The translations under genes were made by a program, and so were the position numbers. Source: Amorphophallus konjac (Eukaryota > Streptophyta > Magnoliopsida > Alismatales > Araceae). From it: 64,000 nucleotides of DNA. Of this stretch, positions 11,474 through 22,351 are shown piece after piece. The stretch spans positions 124,001 to 188,000 of the forward strand of contig JAHNEJ010002393.1 in NCBI GenBank assembly GCA_022559845.1. The letters are read 5' to 3'. A model generated the notes under the pieces. That model was not told where the DNA came from. It saw only the letters and a program-made list of their open reading frames with translations, and searched no databases. Position 1 is the first letter of the stretch. Every line of letters starts with the position of its first letter.

Positions 11474-12388
11474 TCAAAATCTGGAATTATGTTTACCCCT
11501 ATCCTTCCTGTCATAATAGTTCTTTGCAAAGTGTCCTAACTTTTCATATACATAACAACCTCTTTTGTCAACATGTTTTTTGTGAGATTTTTCTTTAGCC
11601 TTATAGTTTTGATTCTTCTGATAATTGATTTTCCTATACTTTTGGAACCTAGGATTGGGTTTTTGGAATCTAAGATGATTCTCAATCTTGTTTTGATTAG
11701 GATTCTCTATCAAGTTGACATTAGAATGGTTTCTAGATTCAAGAAGTTTTTTTTGTTCTTCCTCAATCCTAATAGAACATTGAAGATCATCAAGAGAAAT
11801 CTTAGAGTGTTTATGTTGAAGAGATCTAGCAAAATTATGCCAAAATAGGGGGAGTTTATCAATTAACTAAGAAATAATCAAATTTTCATCCATGTTCTGG
11901 CCTTTAGTTTTCATCTCACATATGATATTAAGAAAATCATGGGTTTGAGAAACCACAGAAACAACATCATTCATGGTAAAATGTAAAAACTTTTGAGGTA
12001 ATAAAACGTTCGATTTCAGTATCTTCTTTACCATGTTTATCTTCTAGTACTCTTTATTACTCACAGGCAAAAGGGATAGAATAATAAATATCATAAATAG
12101 TATCATGCAAGTTGCACAAAATACGACCATGGCCTAAATAGTCGATTTCATCAGGAGTGTATATAGGTGTTCCTTTGATTTAACTGAACTAGAAGTGGCT
12201 ATAGTGAAGATATTACTTGCAAGTGTAGTTGGTTCAGTAGGAGTAGTGGTCGTATTATAAGAAGAAGATATGTCCTTCGAATCATGTATACCAGAGATAA
12301 GACCTAGAGATGGCAGAAAATATTTCAACTTCTGTTGCCATCTCTTGAAGTTAGCCCCTTAGAATTTCTCAGGTCTCAAGTCTTCCAT
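11474..12388 (-). pseudogene. Copia gag remnant with damaged zinc knuckle
   Basis: The start is probably the ATG at 12388-12386, followed by a FxGANFKRWQ-like motif typical of copia gag, but a stop follows within ten codons. The 12134-12328 frame continues the N-terminal part. The nucleocapsid knuckle (11474-11713) reads CYVYEKLGHFAKNY: the second and last cysteines of CX2CX4HX4C are tyrosine, both fitting G-to-A change on the sense strand. Several stops lie between 11850 and 12130. Confidence 0.7.
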
Positions 12389-12433
12389 GCTAAAAAATGA
12401 GAATCCGAACATATCTCTTTTGTTTCAAAAAAA

Positions 12434-13099
12434 TGTTAGAATAATATGAGGGAAAGTACCTGTCTAGATTCTAAGAAACTAATTATCAAAGCAAATCTAC
12501 TATAAAGTAAAGGAGAAAGGTTCAGAATCACCTGTAAGATGAGAAACGCATCAATGCTGCTCTCTTTGAAATGAAAGACGGCCCTTCCACGATGTACAAG
12601 GTACACCGGCGTTCCATCCCCGAGATATGACTCACCTCGCGATTCTGCCGACTTCTATAAGTGCACGACTAGAGGAGTCCTGAATCCAATTTGTGAAGAT
12701 GATTGTCCAAGAAAGAAGAAAAATTGTTCGAGATGATAGAACAAAAGTAAGTAGAGAGAAAATAGAATCAAAGTTCTATAATGTGAAAACAAAATTGCAA
12801 GACTATACAAAGATGGAACTCTCGGTGCCCCTTGACGAAAGGATGCATCTTTTCATCAAAGGATACAACTAATGGTTGAAACATAAAATCAAACCAAAAC
12901 TAATCCAATCCAACCTGGCACGGCGCGGCTCAGTTAGGTGTGGTGCAATGTAAATAAATAAATAAATAATTACGGATGGAACCCTCAATCGAACAAGACA
13001 CGGCGCGGTGTGACACGACACAAACAAACAAACAAATAAATATGTTTATATTTGGTGAGACCAAACTAGCTAAGTAACAAGTCATGCCCACATCTAATA
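12434..13099 (-). repeat. 5' LTR of the copia element, truncated
   Basis: Starts TGTTAGAATAATATGAGG at 12434 (the LTR 3' end on the minus strand). Homology with the left LTR stops after CCCACATCTAATA at 13099. It contains an extra segment with AAAT and CAAA runs (about 12905-13045) absent from the other LTR. No clear initiator-Met primer site is seen next to it. Confidence 0.75.
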
Positions 13100-13259
13100 A
13101 CCATAGAATTGGCCAATAATCATTCGAGATCCAATAATAATGCCCCTTCTTTGGCCAAGCAAGTCAGATATCATGTAAATAATATAATCAGAATAACATT
13201 CATTCAATCATATCACGTATAAGTGAATTGTCTAGATTAAATCTTGCATGTCAGATTGG

Positions 13260-15440
13260 TGTAATGTCATACCCAGAATTTTTTCATGGGTACACAATAG
13301 TTGGACATTCTGTGTGAACTGACATTGAGTGTCAAGCAGACCCAAAGCCCTTAATAGTCATTAGATAATTTCCAGATAACAGATAATGGTCAAATGGATC
13401 CAAGAGAGTTATGTTCCAAAAATAATGATTAACACATGTAAAGGGAAACATTAATGGAAAGGAGATAGAACTTAAGGATAATATCACGAAATCACGTATC
13501 AAGGAAATTCTGATTTCCAGAGGAACTCAAGAGGGTACAAAGTTATAAGGATGATAACCACGTTAAAACAATAATATCGGATTAGCAGACCCTTGACAAA
13601 ACGTGGTCAATCATATGAGCGTGTTTCATGAAAACCAGGGTTGAACGCTGTTGGGGTCATGGTCATGATTAGAAAGACATGGTCTGATGGATGGACGCTT
13701 TCAGACATGAATGCGGTCGATCGGGACGCTGTCTTTAGAGAATAGAAGCTTGAACACGATCTCTAGGTCTGTTGCGTCCAGAATGGACAAAATAGAACCA
13801 AACATAACTTTGTTCCGTGGTTCCAAAGGCTGGTAGAATCACATCTTAGGCCAATAAGATGAAATTCAGAGGGTTTCCAGAATACAACCAGATCGGCGTC
13901 CATGTGAGAATTCATCGCTCATGGAGACTTACGGAGGTCTTAGTGAAAAAGTTCTAGTCCGGCAGAAGGAATATCCGACTGAGGATTCTAACTTCACTAA
14001 GAATTAGGCTATGCGATGAAACAAAAAACGATAGTGAGTCGGTAGATACATGCCACCGGAGTGAGATGATCTTCAAGATAAAATAATAATTAAATCAAAT
14101 ATTTTATAAAAATATTGATTATAAACAATTAAGTAGAAATCGGAGGCTATCATTAAACAACTAAATTACATGTTAATACTTAAGTCTTTTAAACATGATG
14201 GTATCAATTTTCAGGATGGAACAAGACATGAAGATAAAAGATGACATAAAGGTAGCATTAATCGTAAGAGGGGTTCATAAGATCAAAAGAAAGGACTTTA
14301 AAGAGTTTAATCATGATTTAATATAATTTACTTAATTAATTAATTATTCAGACGACATACTTAATGAAAAATATGATTTTGACACAAATTTTATAGATTT
14401 ATCATGTTGGAAAAACTAGGGTTTTAGATAAACTCGGGACAGAATGTGGTCAACTCGGGCGACGCATTTCTAACAGAATACAACCATCAAGTGCACCGCG
14501 ATCAGAAAGACACCGTCTATCGTGGGGACGTGATCTCAAACAGAAAGCTCGTTCCGACGGGAAAATATGAAAACGGCGATACCTCATCCATAGAACTCAA
14601 AATTTATGCATAACAATCGATAAAAATTGGGGGAAAATGTATTAAAACTAACTAGACATACAACTAAACCTATTTGCTTAGTCGATTTAAGTTTAGCCCG
14701 AGAGAACACCTACCTTAGGATCAGTTTAGGAAATAAGAGGAAGAAGAACACGAAGAGGCCTAAACTCTCGATCCTCCTCCTCAATCCATGCCCTAGCACG
14801 TCCTAGCACGACGGCCAACCTCTTGCACAAGCTATTAGAGATGGCTAGAAGAGATTTAGAGTTATATTTATATATTTAAGAGACCCAATAGTCCTAATTT
14901 TGACTTATTTCTCAAGAGATACTTTTTACTCCGAAAATCTCGAACTCTATCTAAATCTAACACCACCTAACACAATTTAACCCTAATTAGGCAAGGTTTC
15001 ACAAGAGAACGACCATATCTAAATAGATTAAGACTTAATTGTGATTTTTGGCTCATTAGCTTAAGTTTTATCCCATTTAACTCAATTAGAATTTAGGAAT
15101 CTAGGGCATTGCAAAATTTAGGAATTTATTCTATCTTTTAAGTCCAATTAGACTTTTAATATCACTATTAGCTCAATATACAATTACAATTATTGCCAAT
15201 TTTATTTAGTTCATAATATTTATATTTCATGTCTAATGAAATTAATCTTATATTATTTAAGAAACTTTATTTATTTATTTATAAATTACCTTTTAATATG
15301 GTTTGCTACAATTACAATTATTACCAATTTTATTTAGTTCATAATGATATTTATTGTCTTATGAAATTAACTTTATATTATTCAAAAAAAATTATTTGTT
15401 TATTTATAAATTATTTGTTTATTTGAGTTGCTACAATACA
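13260..15440 (-). mobile_element. LTR-like remnant, probably minus-strand Ty3 solo LTR
   Basis: Read on the minus strand the left end is ATTCTGGGTATGACATTACA, close to the GGATTCTCGGGTCGTTACA end of the Tekay LTRs elsewhere in the window. A TATA-like run (ATATATAAATATA, minus strand, about 14862-14876) and an AAGGTAGG motif downstream (about 14712-14720) sit as in those LTRs. No coding sequence was seen. The right boundary is uncertain (a CTACA at 15435 is one candidate) and no convincing 5-bp duplication was found, so solo LTR versus fragment is unresolved. Confidence 0.4.
15181..15433. repeat. Tandem duplication, 128 and 125 bp
   Basis: Copy 1 (15181-15308) and copy 2 (15309-15433) both start CAATTACAATTATT and end GTTTGCTA or GTTGCTA. 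AT-rich, no coding content. Confidence 0.85.
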
Positions 15441-15669
15441 CGTCTAATTTGACTCAATTTTAGTTGGTATGTCCAGTTTTGGAGTAACCCACCCGAACCT
15501 AGATTCCTAGACGTCGTTTCACGTCACGTCACTCGGCGAAAGAGACGTGTCCTTGTTGGGTTGGTGGGTGCACTATAATTCTTCAAGAGGGGTATTTTTT
15601 TTAGATAATCTAAGAAAGATAAGTTATGCTTATCTCCTCTGCTCAAATGAGTTTTAAGCACAGAGCTAG

Positions 15670-15799
15670 TTGTTAGTAGGGATGTAATGTATAGGTTACA
15701 TGGCCGATACTGAAAATAATGACATATCCGCTGGTTGTTAGTAGGGATGTAATGTATAAGTCACATGGCCGATACTGAAAATAATGGCATATCCGAATT
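15670..15799. repeat. Tandem duplication of 65 bp
   Basis: The unit TGTTAGTAGGGATGTAATGT... repeats with an offset of 65 bp and four or so differences. Each copy includes TAGGGATGTAA, which looks like a hAT end, so this may be a duplicated terminus of a broken hAT-like element. Confidence 0.7.
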
Positions 15800-17699
15800 C
15801 AAACTCTGGTCTGACATGGATAAACTGTCTCTATTTAAATTTGTAACATAATCTGATAATATTTTGAGTATTGGATAAACTATAGATAATCCGATTACAT
15901 TTAATGTTGGATTTTTGCATGAATAAATTGATAAGTTTTATTTACCTAAAAACATATCTTAAAATTATAATTACATTAAGGCCCTTGTTAGAGGTTAAAA
16001 TTGTCACGATGACTCTTTTAGGGTCCATATGTATAAACGGTGCTACTGTAAGAGGGTATTCATGATAGGTTTCTCATTGAAGAGGGTATCTATGTGGTTG
16101 CGATTAGATGATATGTTTTTTTAAAAATTAAAATCTTACCAAAATAATTCATGTAAATAACCCTTTCATTTAGTATTGTCTCCCGTAGTAGCCATAAAGA
16201 TTAGTATAATGAACGAGTCATTTTATAAACAATGCCTAAGCATCACATGTATACATCTCATATTATTTATTTATTTCAAAAAACTATTCATTAATAATTT
16301 TAATTAAAGATATATCAATCATTTTTATTACAATACTATGTTATTCGGAACAATATTTTTTCTAATAGGTGAGATATTGTCCACATATTAGAAATATATT
16401 TTTGTCATATTACAAAAACAGAGCCATCAACTAGAAGGAGGGATCGACCTTTTAAGGTCACTATTGTTAAAACCTATTTGAGGTCAGGCTGAGTTTGTAA
16501 AAGACTTTTGGAGAAGGATTATGGCATTGGAATTTTCACCTCCCCCCCCCCTCTAAAGTCTTTCCAGATGTAACCCAATTTCATTAGATTTTGGAGAAGA
16601 TAGATTTTAGTGGGTAAGAGATAGAGAGAAAAAGGCGAGAACCCAAAATTACCTTAAAGTGTATCTTCCCTCTCTAAAGGGCTCTTTGAAATCGGAGTGG
16701 GATAGCGTATTCGAGCCTCTGAGCTCAAATACGTCACTCGACCTCGGGTAAGGGTCACTGAGTGTGAGAGAAGTGGGTGGAACTCCCTAATTTACTTACC
16801 ATGTTCTGATTTCAAAGCGGCCCTGAGAGATCTCGAAAAAAATCCACACCTACGATCCCTTCCAAATATGTCACTAGCCCCAAATGCAACACAACTTCCC
16901 TGGTGTGATAGACATGTGTGACAATATTTTCATAGACTATGTCACTATGATGCGAAAAAATTGCAACTCCCAAAAAAATATTATCTACATTGGTCATTGT
17001 CCGCGAGGAATGTAGATTGCATTGTATTGACCTTAAAAAGTTGCCTCTCACTCAAATAAAAGGGTGGAAACTTGCCCTATTAACCGCATGCTTGTCTTCT
17101 TCACATCAAATAACATGAGATTATTCAAGGTCTCCATTTTTCCCTCTACACTACATTAAGTTTTTATTTTTGGCTACCATATCTAACTACAAAATTGTTA
17201 ATAGCCCCGTCAATTATCTGATTATTCGTTACATTTGACATCACATCACGTCCCTTCCCCACCATTCTCTACATTTCCCGTTAATAATTACAATCACTTT
17301 CTATTTCTCCACTCAAATGCAACATAAGTCCTCTTGAAGTGATTAAAAAAATGCGATCATGATGCTAATACGAAAAGTACTATTTTAAAAAATAAACATC
17401 TTAATAAATATTTTTACAAGTGAGTTGTGGCAATCAACATAAAGTTGCTACTGTGTCCCTTAGAAAATCAAGATGAATAAGTGTTGCTTAGTAATCTCGG
17501 ATGCATTTTACAAAACTTATAGTTTTAAGTTACTTGTCTTTCTCTTTCAACGTAATAACTAGCAATTAAGAGTTGTTATTACTAATTTCATGTGGTTATA
17601 ATAGACAAACGTTTCCTTATATTTTATTTTTACCCTCGTTCAAGAAACTACCGCTTAGTTGTAAGTCAAAAATAGATCCAACATTATATAAATAATTTC
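15800..17699. other. AT-rich intergenic DNA
   Basis: No gene recognised. It holds a C-run near 16544-16553 and the fold-back element at 16678-16824. The minus-strand ORF at 16812-17051 has no domain signature. Confidence 0.45.
16678..16824. mobile_element. Fold-back MITE-like element (147 bp)
   Basis: AGGGCTCTTTGAAATCGGA at the left end matches the complement of the right end, AGGGCCGCTTTGAAATCAGA. The interior includes TACGTCACTCGACCTCGGG. No ORF, and the target duplication is not clear. Confidence 0.5.
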
Positions 17700-17895
17700 T
17701 AATAGGGTGTTTGATTGATTTTTTTCTCTCACTTTTCCCTTAAATTTAAAAATAAAAATAGGGAACACACTTAGACGTGTTTGATAACCTCTCCCCTAAT
17801 TTTTAGGACGAAGTTTCACACTTTGAAAAGTTCTCTCAAAATAGAAATAATGGTGGATCAATTTTTTAAAAAAAGAATATCTCGCGACCCGTAGC

Positions 17896-18556
17896 TAGGG
17901 GTGAGCACGGTTTGGTTTGGTTTGGTTTGAAGAGAATTTTTCTCAAACCAAAGCGAACCGAATTAAGATTTCAACCCGAACCAAACCAAACCAAACTAAT
18001 TTGAAACCAAACCAAACCAAACCGAATTAATTCGGTTTGGTTCGGTTTGAACCATATTCATCTCCCATTTTATAAATTAGATTGGATTCAAACAACATTA
18101 TAGAAAGGTAGGGTAAAAGAATTTCTACCAAATAAAGTAAATATTAAAAAAATAACATACAAAGTTGTAACTTGTAAGAACAAGCTCCATAATATTTTCA
18201 CATAAGAAATTAAGAAGTTCGGTTACAGTAAAATAGAAGGTGATTTGAAACCTATTTCATAAAATCAGAAACCCCATTAGAATGGTGGGAATGAGACTTT
18301 TTAAATTCAGATTTATAGTTACATATACATATACATTTATATTAATTTGATAAAAATATTCTTAAATTCGGGTTATTCGGTTCGGTTTAGTTTTGTTCGG
18401 TTTCTTGAAATTCAAAATCAAACCAAATCAAATTTTTTAATACGGTTCGGTTTGAACCCAAACCAATTTTTTTTAAATTTCAACCCAAACCAAACCGAAC
18501 CAAATCGTTCGGTTCGGTTTGATTTTCGGGTTGAACCCGAATAATACTCACCCCTA
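17896..18556. mobile_element. Non-autonomous hAT-like element 3 (661 bp)
   Basis: The ends TAGGGGTGAGCACGG and, on the complement, TAGGGGTGAGTATTATTCGG are inverted repeats. The 8-bp flanks are CCCGTAGC (17888-17895) and CCTGTAGC (18557-18564), 7 of 8 matching. The subterminal regions are packed with GGTTTGGTTTGG and its complement, a usual binding-site pattern for hAT transposases. No transposase ORF. It is nested inside the PIF/Harbinger-type element. Confidence 0.85.
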
Positions 18557-18668
18557 CCTGTAGCCCTCCCCTCCCTCTCCCCGACGCTCCCTACCCCTCC
18601 CCGGCGCTCTCCCAACGTGCTCCCTCCCTCTCCCTCTCTCTCCATGTGCTCCCTCTCTCTCTTTCTCT

Positions 18669-19025
18669 ATGGGGGAATCCTCCTCCTCCTCCCCCGTTGC
18701 AGCCGCCCTTGTTAATAATAAGAAGGTAGATCTGGCAGCCGTTGTGCACTCGGACGCGGTCGTCTGCCCTGACGACGTCATCCACGACATCCAACCCCTC
18801 CTCGTTCCACGCTCCATCCAGGAGGATTTCAACTGCCGCCGCAGCCTCGTGGCCATCTCCGCGGTCCTCCCCTTGGGCCCCCCCGAGGTCAACCCCCGCA
18901 CCCACCGCCTCAAGCACCCCCCCTCCGCCCCCGCCGGCTCGCCTCCTGCCCTCCCCATCTACGACGCAATGGCCCCCGGACCTGCGCTGGGGCCGCCCCC
19001 GGCCCCGGCGAGGGGGACCCCGTAG
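18669..19025 (+). pseudogene. GC-rich captured segment, possible gene fragment
   Basis: A 118-codon frame starts MGESSSSSPVAAALVNN and becomes proline/alanine-rich at the end. Overlapping frames on both strands are also open because of the GC bias, so the strand is not certain. I do not recognise the protein. Composition differs sharply from the AT-rich arms and fits a captured first exon and 5' UTR of a host gene. Confidence 0.35.
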
Positions 19026-19253
19026 GGTCCCCTTCCTCCTTGTCTCCCACCACTGTCATCAACATGGATGGTCTGGGGAAATGACGGCTGCAGAACAAAT
19101 AAGTTTATTTAAAATTTAAAAATTATGGTGTTTTTACCAAACAGAGAATGTCTAATTTTCATCAATTTTTAAAATTAGGTTAAAAATCGATACATCACAA
19201 TTTTTAAGATAGAAAGAGTTTTTTTAAAAAAAATGTTCCCAAACACCCTATAA

Positions 19254-19379
19254 TACTTATCATCCGCTCCTCAAAATAATTAAATGAAAGTTGTTAGGAA
19301 TCCAAACATGCTAAAGGGAATCCAAGTATATTGTCGCCAACTTAAGTGTTATTGACGATAATAGTTATTGTTTCGTGCG
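19254..19379. other. Short spacer
   Basis: Contains TTGTCGCCAAC, whose complement has TTGGCGAC like a Tat primer site, but no LTR end can be placed next to it. Nothing else seen. Confidence 0.3.
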
Positions 19380-20576
19380 TTACAACCGTGCTACGACACT
19401 TACATTTATTATTGGGGAAATCGAGTTACATAGTCTGAAATGGTGAGAATACAAAGCCTAAGAAAGAAGAGTGAGACCAAGATATAGAACTTGAGAAAGA
19501 GGAGAAAAGATCTTCATTGGTGAGTTGAGCTTTAAGGCCAAGCACCTAAGGCCGCTGTCGAGGTGTAGTTGACAACCTAGATGGTGCTTCGGAGGGACTG
19601 CTTTCCAAGATGGTGCTTAGGTGCTTGAGCCTGTGATCTTGGGCTTTGGGGCCGCCAGAGCTGATAGCTGTGTCACGTGGGATTAAGAGTTGCTTTGAAC
19701 GAGCTTCATGGCGCCCATGTATGATCAACCTCCGTTGCCTAGCAATGCCTCTGAAGGACGAGAAAACAGAGAGTGGGGAGTAGGGTTGGGCACCTCGCTG
19801 TCTCTCTAGATGACCTCCGAGGGATCCTAAGCCAAGGTCGAATGATGTAGCTCCTGTGACACGAGTTGGAAGATGCAGGCTTAAAGGCCCAATGTTTGAG
19901 TCACTGGGTTGGAAGAAGTGAGACCAGAAGTAGGTGGAGGGCTAGACCATCTTCTCGATCGGTGGCTCGAGGTTTCTTGTCGACGAAGTGGGCTAGCTAC
20001 ATCACGATGGATGGCCGCGGTCGTGAGAGGACCTTAGTGAGCTTCTCCTCTGGGGCGCTAGCCAAGGTTGATGTCTTGAGAGAGTCTTGTCAAGCTTCTC
20101 CTGCAAAAAAAAGTTCTCATCGGGTGGGGGTTCCTAGGAGAACCCTTTGATGCCTAAGTCAGTAAATGAGTGGGAGGAAGGAGAAAAGACTTTATAGAAG
20201 GGGGAGCACATGGCACTTTGTGGTAGCCTATCGGAGGGACAAAGGTGGCATGATCGGGATAGCATAGCCTTGGTTCCCTGTGCTTAGGGTCGGGTTGCCT
20301 TACGTTGCCTTGCATATCTGGAGGAGGCCACAGAGACCTCCCTTTATAGTCGAGAGTCAGTGAGGAGCATATGTGGCAATAAGGCTTGTGTACTTGAAAA
20401 GATCATACGGAGCGGTGTAGCGGCCAAAGCAGTAGGGGTTATGGGATGCAGAGTGGATCACGACATCAAAAATGGGCGAGGATATGCTGATGGTCGCCAA
20501 CCATAATGACGCCTTTGAATCTCAAAATCATGTGGAAGACCAAGACATGCGGCCGAAATCGGTGTATACATACACA
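19380..20576 (-). repeat. Probable 3' LTR of a Tat-like element (host of the nested stack)
   Basis: On the minus strand an LTR would start TGTGTATGTATACACCG at 20576, directly after a purine-rich tract. A TATAAAG motif (minus, about 20342-20348) with a GGAGGTCTC downstream context resembles Tat-type promoters. The left boundary is not fixed. The frames here (for example 19866-20150) have no recognised domain. The partner LTR would lie beyond the window. Confidence 0.4.
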
Positions 20577-20598
20577 TCACTTGTCCCCCAGCCGTTGG
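20577..20598 (-). other. Polypurine tract of the Tat-like element
   Basis: The minus strand reads GGCTGGGGGACAAGTGA immediately before the TGTGTATG start. It is similar in build to the tracts of L1 and L2 (GGCGGGGCAGC and GGAGGGGCATC). Confidence 0.45.
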
Positions 20599-20984
20599 CA
20601 GGATGCATGATATGTGGATCGGGTCAAGGAAGGTGATTCGCAGGGTGCTACTTAGGGTTTCAGGGAGTATGCATCCATCAAAAAATCTACATTTATTTCT
20701 ACGTTTTGTATCTCGTGTGGGAAATCCATTTGGGCAAGTGTCTTAAAGACGGAAGCAGCCATGCCTGCCCTTGCAACGGTGATGGAGGTTAGATTGAAAG
20801 AGATTTTTGGCACTTCGAAGGAGGGCGAGTGGAATCAAAGTGCGACAGAACCTAGCGAGAGTTAGGCTATACAATCAACTAGTCCAACATTTATGTGAGC
20901 ATGCTTTGCAATGCTAGACTTGACTTTGGATTCTGGTGGCCTTGGGGTAATTCGAGTGCTAATTATCTTTGGTCGGAGGAAATT
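20599..20984 (-). other. 3' noncoding region between polypurine tract and tandem array
   Basis: No ORF with a known domain. It leads into the tandem array, whose first degenerate units appear about 20985. Confidence 0.35.
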
Positions 20985-22351
20985 GTGTTTGAGTGCATAG
21001 GAGTGAGCCGAAGGAAAACTAATTACACTCAGGTTCGGACCTAAGTGAAAGAATATGCCTTGGTGCACGGGAGCTAGCCAGGGGGAACTACCCTCAGGTG
21101 TATAGTAGCGGGCCTGAGGAAACTACGCTCGGGTGCATAAGAGCTGGCCTGAGGGAAAACACTCGAGTGCGTAGCAGCAGGCCCGAGAGAAAGTACTTAT
21201 ACTCAAGTTCGTACTTGAGTGAAAGAACTACGCATGGGTGCAAGGGAGCTAGCCGGGGGGGACTACGCGAGGGTGCATAGTTGCGGGCCCAAGGAAAACT
21301 AATTATACTCAAGTTTATGTCTAAGTGAAAGAACTACGTGCAGGTGCATATTAGCATGTTCAAGGAAAACTAATTATACTCAAGGTCGTACCTGCGTGAA
21401 AGAACGACGCCCGAGTGCATATTAATAGGCTCGAGAAAAACTATTCATACTCAGGTTCGTACCTGAGTGAAAGAACTTCGCCTGGGTGCAAGGGAGCTGG
21501 CATGGGAGGACTACGCTTGGGTGCATAATAGCAGGCCCGAGGGAAACTAATTATACTCAGGTTCGTACCTAAGTAACAGAACTTTGCCCGGGTGCAAAGG
21601 AGCTACCCTGGGGGAACTACGCTAGGGTGCATAGTAGCGGGATCGAGGAAAACTAATTATACTCAGGTTTATACCCGGGTGAAAGAACTACGCCCAAGTG
21701 TAAAGAAGCTATCACGGTGGGACACTATATGCATAGTAGCGGGCTCGAGGAAAACTAATTATACTCAGGTTCATACGTCAGTGAAAGAATTACACTAAAG
21801 TGCAAGGGAGCTGGCCCGGGGGGGACTACGCTTGGTGGATAGTAGCGGGCTTGAAGAAAACTAATTATACTCAGGTTCATACCTGAGTGAAAGAACTACG
21901 CCCGAGTGCAAGGGAGCTGGCCCGGGGGGACCGCACTTGGGTGCATTGTAGCATCCCCGAGGAAAACTAATTATACTTTAGTTCATACCTGAGTGAAAGA
22001 ATTGTGTCTGGGTGCAAGAAAGATGGCCTGGGGGAACTACACTCGGGTGTATAGTCGCGGCCCCAAGGAAAACTAATTATACCCAGATTGATATCTAATT
22101 TACAGGACTACGCCTGGGTGCAAGGGTGCTGGCCAGGGGGAACTACGCTCGAGTGCATAGTAGCTGGCTCGAGGAAAACTAATTATACTCATATTTGCAC
22201 CTGAGTGAAAGAAGTATGCTCGGGTGCAAGGGAGCTGGCCAAAGGGAACTACACTCAGGTGCATAGTAGCGGGCCCCAGAAAACTAATTATACTCAGGTC
22301 CGTACCTGAGTCTACATCTGGGTGCAAAGGAGTTGGCCCGGGGGAACTATG
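20985..22351. repeat. Satellite-like tandem array, about 105-bp units (left part)
   Basis: About twelve diverged units. Each has AAACTAATTATACTCAGG, a dyad of the type CTCAGGTTCGTACCTGAG, GTGAAAGAACTACG, GGGTGCAAGGGAGCTGGCC and GGGTGCATAGTAGCGGG. The CTAATTATA anchor recurs at about 21301, 21370, 21547, 21650, 21747, 21860, 21968, 22072, 22178 and 22283. The array sits next to the Tat-like polypurine tract, where Ogre/Tat 3' regions are known to carry tandem repeats that can seed satellites. Confidence 0.85.

Larger units (their letters stand above)
6981..13099 (-). mobile_element. Degenerate Ty1-copia LTR retrotransposon, minus strand
   Basis: LTR-related sequence lies at 6981-7675 and 12434-13099, with polypurine tract, gag, protease, integrase, RT and RNase H remnants between, in the copia order (integrase before RT). 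All coding parts read on the minus strand and are broken by stops and shifts. The 5' LTR (right) lacks about 165 bp of its 5' end and has gained AAAT- and CAAA-type repeats, so no target duplication can be checked there. The level of divergence between the LTRs, clearly visible by eye, makes this an old insertion compared with those beyond 24 kb. Confidence 0.85.
17703..19250. mobile_element. PIF/Harbinger-type element carrying a captured GC-rich segment
   Basis: The ends are an 11-bp inverted repeat, TAGGGTGTTTG and CAAACACCCTA, flanked by TAA on both sides (17700-17702 and 19251-19253). A 3-bp TAA or TTA duplication is typical of PIF/Harbinger and Tourist elements. AT-rich arms enclose a strongly GC-rich block (about 18557-19080) unlike everything around it, as in Pack-type elements that pick up gene fragments. 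A hAT-like element (17896-18556) later inserted beside the block. No transposase is encoded. Confidence 0.6.

Noticed and set aside
18554..19119. Several overlapping GC-rich ORFs on both strands
   Set aside because: Open because of composition. Only the plus-strand 118-codon frame is noted, and at low confidence.
19320..19345. Tat-type primer site (TTGGCGAC on the minus strand)
   Set aside because: No LTR end can be placed at the right distance, and the match is only eight bases.
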